Source of the DNA: Deltaproteobacteria bacterium
GTDB lineage: Bacteria; Myxococcota_A; UBA796; UBA2385
Reading direction: 5' to 3'
Length of the DNA: 45,606 bases
Assembly: GCA_018401435.1 (NCBI GenBank)
Contig: JAGYJW010000055.1
Span: forward strand, 1-45,606
How positions within the stretch are numbered: position 1 is the stretch's first letter; the number at the start of each line of letters is the position of its first letter. The position numbers were made by a program, and so were the translations under genes. Below the pieces are notes generated by a model. That model was not told where the DNA came from. It searched no databases and saw only the letters and a program-made list of their open reading frames with translations. This document shows, piece after piece, positions 17,248 through 26,100 of this stretch.

Positions 17248-17302
17248 GTAGAATCTACACCACCGTTATTGCGTTCGTCAAACCCATGCGGGTATATTCT
17301 AC
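17248..17302. promoter_or_regulatory. Symmetric divergent promoters with matching operator boxes
   Basis: Two back-to-back promoters share one geometry. Plus strand: TTGCGT (17269-17274), 18-nt spacer, TATATT (17293-17298). Minus strand: TTGACG (17281-17276), 18-nt spacer, TAGATT (17257-17252). Each -10 lies inside a near-palindromic 11-mer: GTAGAATCTAC at 17248-17258 and GTATATTCTAC at 17292-17302. Repressor binding to these boxes would silence the integrase operon and the XRE gene together. The XRE protein encoded at 17321 is the obvious candidate. Confidence 0.65.
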
Positions 17303-17320
17303 TCCGAAAGCGAGGAGCCA

Positions 17321-17749
17321 ATGACCGTCCCGAACGCCGTCGAGCTGACCACCATCGCCGGCCGGATCATCGCCCTGCTGCGCCAGGAACTCGGCTCTTC
17401 GCAGGCGGCCCTCGCCGGGAAGCTCACCTGGGATCGCAGCCTGCTGGCCCGCATCGAGTCCGGCCGGAACACCGCCACCATCGACAACATCTTCGAGCTG
17501 GAGGAGGTGTACGTCGCCGGGGGCCTGCTCGCCGAGCACGGCGACCTGGTGACGTTGACCGCCTACGTCGTCAAGGAGGCGATGCGGCGGGGGCTGCGCG
17601 TGGTGGTGGGCAAGTCCGAGCGCCCGGAGGGCCAGGAGAGCATGGAGGTGGCGACCCTGGACCGCATCGTGGCCCGCGTCGTGGACGACTGGCTCGTGGA
17701 CCTCCGCGCCGAGCCCGAACCCGAGCCGCCGAAGAAGCGGCGGCGCTGA
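17321..17749 (+). CDS. XRE-family HTH regulator
   Basis: A 142-residue DNA-binding protein. ATG 17321 follows GAGGAGCC. Residues about 10-62 form a Cro/C1-type helix-turn-helix (LRQELGSSQAALAGKLTWD, then SLLARIESGRNTATIDNI). The C-terminal half is helical and ends in a Pro/Glu/Lys/Arg tail. It is transcribed away from the integrase operon from a shared control region with two operator-like boxes, so it probably controls the lysogeny-like state of the island and its own expression. The gene downstream starts 12 nt later. Confidence 0.85.
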   Translation: MTVPNAVELTTIAGRIIALLRQELGSSQAALAGKLTWDRSLLARIESGRNTATIDNIFELEEVYVAGGLLAEHGDLVTLTAYVVKEAMRRGLRVVVGKSERPEGQESMEVATLDRIVARVVDDWLVDLRAEPEPEPPKKRRR

Positions 17750-17761
17750 CAGGAGACCGCC

Positions 17762-18614
17762 ATGCGCGACCGTGACGAGTGGGACGACGACGAGGACGAG
17801 AGCGGCGAGGTTGCCGGCGACGACGACGACGGCGGCGAGGACGAGATCGCCCTGTCGGCGGTCCAGGCGTGGCTCGACATCGAGGGCGACGACGAAGTCG
17901 CACAGGCCCAGCGGGAGGCCCTGGTCGCCATCGCCGAGGAAGCCCTGGCGATGAAGGAGCGGCGCGAGGAGCGGGAGCGCCAGGTGGCGCGGTCCCGCAA
18001 GCTCGCCGAGCGCGAGCGGCGTCGGGAACAGGAGCGGGCCGAGATCGCGCGCCAGCGCCGGGAGGCGTGGGAGCGAGAGCAGGCCCGGCGGCAGCGGGAG
18101 GAGGTGGACCGGGTGGCCCGCGAGCAGGAGGCCGAGCGCCTGCCGCCGCGAGGCCGAGCGTCGGGCGGCCGAGCGGCGAGCCGAGGAAGCCCGCGGGGCC
18201 GCCCTGGAGCGCGTGCCCGCCGCGCCGGAGCCGGATCCGGTGGGTGCCCGACGACGAACCGGAACGCATGGACGACGACGACGAGGCTGATGCCGGCGAG
18301 GGGGTCTCGGCCACGGTGACTGGCTGGGAGGCGTTCGAGGCGCCCGCCGCCTCGACCGGGAGGTCAACGACGGCGCGGACGAGCCCGGAGCCGGCCCCCA
18401 CTCCCCGCCCACCGACGACGACGGGGTGCTCACGGGGGCGGACCTCGCCGACTGGAGGAAGCGCTTGGGTCTCACCCAGCAGGCGGCCGCCGATCTCCTC
18501 GGCGTTCGCCAGGGCACGGTTTCCAAAGCCGAGAGCCGTCGCGGCGGGGCGCTGCGCGCGGGGATGGGGGAGGCGCTGGCCGCTGCGCTCCGGGTCGAGC
18601 GCCCCTCCGCGTAG
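17762..18614 (+). pseudogene. Acidic coiled-coil protein with C-terminal HTH, broken by frameshifts
   Basis: The ATG at 17762 opens an Asp-rich N terminus (about 35 residues) followed by a long Arg/Glu/Gln-rich coiled coil. Good sequence then moves through three frames: from about 18150 (EAERRAAERRAEEARGAAL), from about 18245 (VPDDEPERMDDDDEADAGEG), and from about 18370 to the stop at 18612-18614, where an XRE-type helix-turn-helix is clear (LADWRKRLGLTQQAAADLLG). So one original gene of about 280 codons carries three small indels within 250 bp. Either the gene is decaying or the GC-rich stretch is misassembled. A second regulator or partition-type DNA-binding protein is likely. Confidence 0.6.
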
Positions 18615-18649
18615 GCACACCCGGGGTGATGTGCTATCGGTGGGGCTGC

Positions 18650-18714
18650 GGAATATTCCACGGGAATACGCCGATTATTCTGGAATGCCACGCGCAAGGA
18701 TGGCGGAATATTCC
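18650..18714. promoter_or_regulatory. Paired GGAATATTCC palindromes
   Basis: The perfect 10-bp palindrome GGAATATTCC occurs at 18650-18659 and 18705-18714, 55 bp apart. Between them is a looser inverted repeat, GAATA-N7-TATTC. The cluster is strikingly AT-rich for this DNA and lies just after the HTH gene and upstream of the toxin operon. It looks like an operator array for a dimeric regulator that could control toxin transcription. Confidence 0.5.
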
Positions 18715-19082
18715 TGGCACTCCCAGCCCCCAAGGGGGTCTCGGAGCCCGAGCCCCGGGGCGGGGGGGACGGGGGGACAAAGTGGTCGCGCAGCCCACCC
18801 GCGCTCCGGCCAGACCGATCCGGCACCTTCTGAGTGTCCCGGCCGCGACTCGCGCACCCCCTGCGACCCCTGGCGAGGACCAGCCGAGAGCTGCTGGCCT
18901 GAAGCGTGGTAGGAGGACAGGGCCGAAGGGGGACTCGCCCGCCTGCTGGAGATGCGTGGCCGGCCCGCTTGCCGCTTGCCGCTCGCCGGGCGGCGGTGCT
19001 GCGCCGAGTTCACGAGAGGGCCGCGCGGTTGCCACGCGCGTCAGTTCCGCACGTGGTAGGTTGCGCACACGTCGGAGCGGGT
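18715..19082. other. Leader region of toxin operon, no gene seen
   Basis: This 368-bp stretch holds no convincing gene. It contains GC-rich hairpin-prone sequence near 18725-18770 (for example CCCCC-AA-GGGGG) that may act as a weak terminator for the upstream gene, and the ribosome-binding sequence GGAGCGGG just before ATG 19083. A frame in phase with TcA is open from 18906 but lacks a ribosome-binding site, so the later ATG is preferred. No clear -35/-10 pair was found. Confidence 0.4.
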
Positions 19083-21637
19083 ATGGCCATCTGTCGTTGC
19101 GTCTCGGGGATCGTCGTCGAAGAGGGGAGCGCCACGCCCCAAGGTGGGCTGCGGGTCCGCCTGGTCACCGTCAAGGGTCGCGGCTCCGTCGCCCTCGCCG
19201 AGGCGACCACGGACAAGGCGGGGCGCTTCTCCATCGACATCTCTGGGCTCTCTGCCGACGACACCTCCGGCGTCTACGAGCTGAAGGTCTTCGACGGCGT
19301 CGTCGAACTGGAGGCGCACGGCGACGTGCGCTGGTCGGTCGCGACGGAGGCGACGGATCTCGTCGTCTGCGTGACCTGGCCCGAGGCATGCGCGGTGCCC
19401 GAGGAGACGCCGCCGCCCGGGGGCAACATCGACACCGCCAACGTCCACGGCGTCGTCCGCCATGCCGACGGCACGGCGCTTGTCGGGCTCGATGTCTTCC
19501 TGTGGGGGGTGAGCTTCAACGGCGAGTCCCAGCTCGTCGGCCCGGTCCAGACGATGGCCGAGGGCTGGTTCAGCATCGGCACGGTTTCGACGCCGCCGAA
19601 CCGAGACCTCTACGTGAAGGTGTTCCAGCCGGGCAGCCCGCCGCGCCTCGTGGGGACCTCCAAGGTCAGCTACGGCTACGCGGGCGGTGCGTTGCGGTTC
19701 CACGTCTCGGTCTGCGACGAGGCGCTGCGTGGTCCGTCGGAGTTCTCACGGCTCACGCTCGACCTCTCGAAGTTGATCTTCCCCAGCGCACCGACGCATC
19801 CGGATCCCGGCCTACCCGCCGCGCTCGTCGGCATGGACGTTCGCAAGGTGGCCTGGACAGCCGGCCGGACAAAGTGGAGCCTCGACCGGATCGCCGACCG
19901 CGTGCTTGCCGAACGCCTCGACCAGGCCCTGAGCGCGTCGGGCTCCATTGTCGGCGCGGAGCCGCTCTATGGGCTGCTGCGCGAGGGCTTCCCCAAGACG
20001 GCGAAGCAGATCCTCGCGCGCCCGCCCTCGCTCGTCGCGGCGGCGCTCGGGCGGGCCAAGACCGCCAACGTCGTCGGGTTCGGCGTGGTGGTCCAGGACG
20101 TGCTGGACGTGCTCGTCGAGGCGATTGGCCGCGCGCTCGACGACGGGGGCGACGACGCGTTGGGCGCGATCCTGCGCACGTCGCAGACCCTCTTGCAGCC
20201 CCAGGCGCTCAGCGACACGGAGATCACGCAGTTCTGCGAGCTGTATGCCGGCTTTGACGGAACCGACGCGGCGTTCTGGACCGCGGCTGCGGCCCTGTCG
20301 GGCTGGACAGGCTCGGAGGTCAACGAAGCGAAACGACTGATCCGGCTCGGGACGCTCGGTCTCGGCCACGCGCCGACCGTGTTGGCCATACTCAAGGTGC
20401 TCAACACCGCACCCGCAGAGGTTGTCGGCAGCTGGAGCGCCGCCACCTGGGATAGCGTCGCGGGGGTTCCAACCGTGGGCTCGAACGCGGTCAGCCCCCT
20501 CCCCGACGGGCTTGACGGGGCGACGGACGGCGAGAGGCGGGCGAACCTGTCACGGATCCTGCGGGAGCACGCGGCGCTGGCCTTTCCGGCGAAGGCCCTG
20601 CACACGGCACTGTCGGGCACTGGTGCCGGCGCGGCGCTCGACGTGCAGACGGTGTTCTCGCACGCGTCGAACGCCTCGGTGGACATCCGGACGGCCCGGA
20701 TCTTCCTGGGCACGCCCGATGTACCAGTTCATGTCGAAGCCGACATCGAACCGCTCCGGCGTGCCCAGCGCCTGGTCCGCATCGCGCCAGCGCTCGACGC
20801 AGACGCGGCACTCCAGCGCCTGGTGGACACCGGCGTCACCTCGGCGCGCGACGTCGCCCGTAGAGGGAAGACTCGGTTCGTCGAGACCTACGCCGGCGGC
20901 GACCCGGCCCTCGAAGCGGAGGCGCACGAGATTGTGTCTCGTGCCCAGAGCCAGGCGGCGATGGCCGGTGCCTTCCTGCTTGCGGCGCATCCCGCACTCG
21001 GTCAGGCTGCCCTGGGCTTCGTACCGGCCAAGGAGGTCACCGTCACCGACTCCGATCTCCCCGGCTGGTCGGAGCTGTTCACGTCGCCGACAGGCACCCG
21101 CTGTGCCTGGTGCCAGTCCATCCACGGTCCGTCGGCCTACCTCGTAGACCTGCTGCACTGGCTGTCGTCGCGTACGCCGCCCTCGACCTACAGCGGCACG
21201 TGGACCTCCACGCTCGACGCGTTGCTCGACCGTCGGCCGGACCTCGCGGACCTGCCGCTGACCTGTGAGAACGCCGAGCGGGTGCTTCCCACGATCGATC
21301 TCACCCTGGAGATCCTGGAGGGGGTGGTCTCGGGCGTAGGGATCGGCTCGGCCAACAGCAGTGAGGCGGAGAGCGCCGACATGCTCGCGGCGCCGCAGTA
21401 CACCATCGACGCCGCCTACGCCGGGGGGAAGCTCGGGGACCATACGCGGTCGTTCTCGGCTCCCTTCCACCAGCCCCTTGCCGTTGCCCGCCCGTTCCTC
21501 GCGCACCTCGGGATCGCGCGCACGGACCTGATGCGTGCGTACGGGGCGGATGCCGCCGACATCGCGAAGGACGAGCTGGGCCTGTCGACCGAGGCGGCGA
21601 CTGCGGTCACCCACACGCCTACGGGCGTCGGCTCAGA
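19083..21637 (+). CDS. Tc toxin TcA subunit, 5' part (IS-interrupted)
   Basis: The first 852 codons of a giant TcA, the pore-forming and receptor-binding component of Tc toxins. ATG 19083 follows GGAG. Residues about 5-100 and 118-215 look like two transthyretin/carboxypeptidase-regulatory beta domains. The VRP1-type region follows, with the family hallmark CAWCQSIHGPSAYLVDLLH near 672 and LTCENAERVLPTIDL near 725. The frame breaks at 21637 where an insertion sequence enters, and the fragment would stop at 21674. It resumes in frame at 23198 once the insertion and one copy of TCAGA are removed, giving 3209 residues in total. Confidence 0.9.
21633..21637. repeat. Target-site duplication, left copy (TCAGA)
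   Basis: TCAGA here is repeated at 23193-23197 on the other side of the insertion sequence. Keeping only one copy joins GGC TCA GA to TACTGAGG and restores the TcA frame, which confirms it as the target duplication. Confidence 0.8.
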
Positions 21638-23192
21638 CTCGTGTTTCGCACTCTCCAGCAAAGCCTTGGGATGAGAGCGCTGCGGTCGGCCGGCGGAAGG
21701 GGTGGCGCCCCAAGCCAGTGGAAAAGGTAGACAGCGACGGGCGGATCCGTGATGAGGGGATTGCAAAGTCAACCCACCCCGGAGGCGCCCGTGCGCTGTG
21801 CATCTGCGGTAGCCGGTCTGATCGCCCTGATCGAGGTGTTCCGCCCAGCTTTTACCCGTCCGTCCTTCGAGAAGTGCCGGCAGCTGTGGCTGGGCTGGCT
21901 CCTGACCCAGGGGCGGCGAACGGTCACGGGCGCCATCGTGGCTTCGGGCCAGGCTGGGCGAGGGCACCATGCGGCGTGGCACCGCTTCTTCTCGACGGCG
22001 CGGTGGTCTGCCGATGAACTCGGCCGCCTCGTGCTGCAGCAGATCCTGGCGCACTTCGTAGCGGAGGGCGAGCTGGTGGTCGTCTCTCTCGACGATACGT
22101 TGGCGCCGAAGAAAGGGCCGCGGGTGTGGGGCATCGGCAACCACATCGACGCGGTGCGTTCGTCCCGCGGCACCAAGGTGTTCTGCTTCGGCCACGTCTG
22201 GGTGGTCCTGTGCGTGGTCGTGCAGCCTTCGTTCAGCCACCGGCCGTGGGCACTCCCGGTGCTCTTCCGGCTGTACCGGAGCAAGAAGACGGCCAAGGCC
22301 GACGGCGTGGCCCGCCTCAAGAAGACCGAACTGGCCCGCGAGTTGGTCCAACTTGTCGCCTCCTGGGTCGGAGCGCGACGGATCAGGGTGCTCGGCGACA
22401 GCGCCTACTGCTGCGCCGAAGTCGGGCAGAACCTGCCCTGCAACTCGGTACTGGTCGGTGCAATGCGGCACGACGCAGCCCTTACGACGCTGCCGGATCC
22501 GGCGCCTGCGACGGGCCGAGGTCGCCCCCGTCTCCGGGGGCCGCGCCTCCCCACGCCCGCCCAGATGGCTCAGGACGAGGGCATCCCGTGGAAGCCTGCG
22601 ACGGTCCGCATCTACGGCCGCGACCAAATCGTAGAGTACAAGACGGTCGTCGCGCAATGGTACCGCGTCTGCCACGCCTTGCCGCTCCGGGTGGTCATTG
22701 TCCGCGTGACGACGGGCGAAATCGCCTGTCGAGTCTACTTCTCCAGCGACGCCACCATGAGCCCTGAGGAGATCCTGCAGGCCTACGCTCTCCGGTGGCC
22801 CATCGAGGTCACCTTCCGCGACCTCAAGCAGCACCTCGGCTTCGCCGACCCCCCGAACCGGAAGAGGGCCGCAGTCGAGCGCACCGCCCCCTGGGTGGGC
22901 CTCCTCTTCTCCATCACCGTCCTCTGGTACGACAGGGTTGGCCACGGGTCCGCCTTCGACTGGGCCCCGCTGCGCCCCTGGTACCGCCAGCGCCGAAGCC
23001 CCTCTTTCCAGGAGGTCCTCGCGACGGCCAGGCGAGCGGCAGCCGCATCGGCATTTGTTGATCCAATCGTGCTGGTGCACTTCGGCAACAAATCCGGAGG
23101 GTCACCGCTTGCGGAAGACAGAGCACCCCCGCCCACGGCATCCTCGTCACGATGCGCTGCGTGATGGAGAGTCGAAGACTCCGAAACACGAG
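21638..23192. mobile_element. IS4-superfamily insertion sequence in tcA
   Basis: A 1555-bp element with 11-bp perfect terminal inverted repeats, CTCGTGTTTCG (21638-21648) and CGAAACACGAG (23182-23192), flanked by TCAGA target duplications. It holds one transposase gene on the plus strand, the same direction as TcA. Both repeats are intact, so it may still be mobile. Precise loss would rebuild the toxin gene. Confidence 0.9.
21752..23164 (+). CDS. IS4-superfamily DDE transposase
   Basis: A 470-residue transposase. The catalytic residues can be placed: Asp114/115 in VVVSLDDTL, Asp216 in RVLGDSAYC, and Glu352. Glu352 lies within a textbook Y-(2)-R-(3)-E-(6)-K signature (Tyr345, Arg348, Glu352, Lys359). 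ATG 21752 is used; a GTG lies one codon upstream. The coding region fills most of the IS and ends 18 nt before the right inverted repeat. The frame has no stops or shifts, so the enzyme is probably active. The architecture is also close to the IS701 group, but the 5-bp duplication and YREK motif favour the broad IS4 superfamily label. Confidence 0.9.
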   Translation: MRGLQSQPTPEAPVRCASAVAGLIALIEVFRPAFTRPSFEKCRQLWLGWLLTQGRRTVTGAIVASGQAGRGHHAAWHRFFSTARWSADELGRLVLQQILAHFVAEGELVVVSLDDTLAPKKGPRVWGIGNHIDAVRSSRGTKVFCFGHVWVVLCVVVQPSFSHRPWALPVLFRLYRSKKTAKADGVARLKKTELARELVQLVASWVGARRIRVLGDSAYCCAEVGQNLPCNSVLVGAMRHDAALTTLPDPAPATGRGRPRLRGPRLPTPAQMAQDEGIPWKPATVRIYGRDQIVEYKTVVAQWYRVCHALPLRVVIVRVTTGEIACRVYFSSDATMSPEEILQAYALRWPIEVTFRDLKQHLGFADPPNRKRAAVERTAPWVGLLFSITVLWYDRVGHGSAFDWAPLRPWYRQRRSPSFQEVLATARRAAAASAFVDPIVLVHFGNKSGGSPLAEDRAPPPTASSSRCAA

Positions 23193-23197
23193 TCAGA
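23182..23197. repeat. IS right inverted repeat and TCAGA duplication
   Basis: CGAAACACGAG (23182-23192) is the reverse complement of the left end, and TCAGA (23193-23197) is the second copy of the target duplication. Confidence 0.85.
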
Positions 23198-26100
23198 TAC
23201 TGAGGAGGCGTATTGGTCTTTCGCGATCCCGCCTGCCGCGGCGGACGGCGTGACCGTGAAAGTGTTCCGTCGGGCGGCGGAGGTGGACTACGCACAGATC
23301 CTGGACCTGTTGCACACGCGGATGGCGAACCCTGCCTCAGGCACGGGCGAGCTGATCGTGCTCATGGCGACCGGCGGCGACCCCTATGACATCTCCGCGT
23401 ACTCTATCCAGCGGATCGGCTCGCCCACCACGGCCCCCACGACCGCCCAGTTCACCGCGATGCGCAAGGTGCTGCGGCTGTGGCGTGCCACGGGCTGGAC
23501 GCTCTTGGACCTCGACCGGCTGTGCGCCGGTCTAGGCGCGTCCGACCCCGCCACTTGGGACGAGGATACCCTCATTGCGGTCGGAGATGTCCACCGCCTC
23601 GCCAGGATGACCGGGTTGTCTCCGGTGGAGCTGTCCGGTTGGTTTGGGAGCGGCACCGCACCACACGGAAAGCTAGACACCTACCTGGACCGCGACACCC
23701 ACGAGCATCCTTCGCCGTCGCTCTACGACCGGACCTACCTGAACCCATCGTTGTTCCCGCTTGCCGAACAGGGAGAGATCAGTTTCCCCTTCAGGTTGTC
23801 GGAGCCGGATCGCAATGAGGTCGCCGTGGTCAGCCCGCTCCGTGAACAGCTCGCCAGGCTGCACGCGGTCCTCCAGGTGGACGAGGCGGAAGTCGAGGGC
23901 CTCATCGACGCACTGGAAGCGGTCGGAGCCATCGAACTGTACGACCCGGACCCGGTGGACCCGAACAACGAGGATGTCGCGGCCTTGAAGCTTGTGAACC
24001 TCGGGTTGTTGTACCGCTGGTGTTCGCTTGCCCGTGTGGTCGGGATCAAGCCCACTGACCTGGTCCGCCTCGCGGCTCTCCTGGGCCTCACTCCCGGCTC
24101 CTTTGACGCGGGCCCCTTCGCATCGCCTTCGACCACGGTGGAGTTCGTTGAAGGTGCGCGTGAGGTCTTCGCCGCTGGCTGGACGGTCGAGGAGCTGGAC
24201 TACCTCGTGCGGCACGAGCGGCCGGAGCGCGTCGCCCCGACCGATGACTGGGTCCGAGGCGTGCTCGGCCGGCTCCGGGACACCGCGCGCAGCTTTGCCG
24301 TGGAGGTGAGCGACACCGACCGTCTCGACGCCCTCGCCCGACAGCTCGCCGACGAGTACGGTATCACGCGGGCGACGATGGACGTGCTGCACGCGAGCAT
24401 GCTCCTCGGTGCCGCGAACGACGGAAGCGCAGACTACCCCTTCATCGCCGGCGACACGGTAGTGGACAGCGAAGGGGTCGCCGAGCTGGCGGGCGAGGTC
24501 CAGGTCTTGCTGACGGCCGACGTGGGGTCGAGCGCCGGCCCCATCCTGTCGGGGACGACGATCACGGTGCCTGCGGCGACCGTTGTGGACGGGCCCGTGA
24601 AGCTCCCGGCGGGAACCACCTGCACCATCCCATCCGAGGGCGAGATCGCGGTGGCCGGAATCGACACCACAATCGCCGCTGAGTCTGCGGTGGTCGTGCC
24701 TACCGGCACCGTGGTCACCTGGGGAACGTCGAGCAGCGGGACGCTGTTGGGCGGGGCCTCCGGCACGCTCGTCGCAGAGGCAGACATCGCGCTTGCGCCG
24801 TTGATCTTCCTCGACCCGGACGACGTCGTCAGCACGAGCCTGTTGTCCCGCTTCCTGCGGTCCGCCTTCGCCGACCCGACCACGACCGACGAGAGCGACC
24901 CCTGGTCGGACATCCTGCGCTCCTCCGCGGACTGGCGCGAGGACTACGCGGTGCTGGACGCGATCCACAAGGCCGTGCTCCTCCAGGCCCGGCTCGGTGC
25001 GGACGAGGATGAGCGCGCGGCATGGGTGTCGCGGGCCTCGGACTGGTCGCTGTTGGACCCCGCCTTCTTCACGGGACGGTCCACCGCGCTTCGCTTGCCC
25101 ACCTCGGGAGCGACCGCGGCGTTCACCTGGCTTCGGAACACCATCGACCTGTTCCGCCAGCGCGCGCGCCTGCCCGGCAGCACGCCGAGCTTCGCCGAGA
25201 TCGTCACCGAGCCCACGGCCGCCAACCTCGCCGAGCGCACCGGCTGGGACGAGGGGGCGCTCGACACGCTCGTGGACACGGGCATCACCTCGGTCTCCGA
25301 CTTCGAGTCCGTTCTCGACCGCATGGACTTCGTGCGCCGGGCCGGTGCCGCGCCGGAGGTGGTGGAGGGCTGGGCCGTCGCAGGCAGCCTCGCGGCCTTC
25401 ACGACGGTGGAGTCGGGCGAGATCGTCGCCGCTTCGCGCTCGAAGCACTCCGATGCCAACGCCTGGTCCCGCGTCGCGCGGCCGCTGCGCGATCCCGTCC
25501 GCAAGGCGCAGCGGGACGCGCTCGTCGCCTACCTGATCGCGGAGGACGCCTTTGCCGGCGGCGAGCTCGAAGACGCCGACGACCTGTACGAGCACTACCT
25601 CATCGACGTGAGCATGAACCCGGAGATGCTCACGAGCCGCATCGTCCAGGCCACGCTGGCTGTCCAACTTTTCGTCCACCGGGCCCTGTTCGGCCTGGAA
25701 CTGGACGACACCGACGCCGACCTCGGCGAGTGGTTCAACGACGAGGATCGGGCCGAGTGGGAGTGGATGCGGACCTACCGGGTGTGGGAGGCGGCCCGCA
25801 AGGTCTTCCTGTACCCGGAGAACTGGATCGAGCCCGAGCTGCGCGACGACAAGACGCCCTTCTTCAAGTCCTTGGAGCAGTCCCTGGCGCAGGGCGACGC
25901 GACGGAAGATCGGGTCGAGCAGGTCACGCTGGACTACCTCGACCGGCTGCTCGCCGTCGGCAGCCTCAAGGTGCTGGCCTGCTTCCACGAGAAGGAGTCC
26001 GACGACGACGGCACCATCGACCGCTTCCACGTCTTCGCGCGGACCCGCGGCGAGCCCGCGAGCTTCTGGTACCGGCGGCGCGAAGACGCCTCGACCTGGA

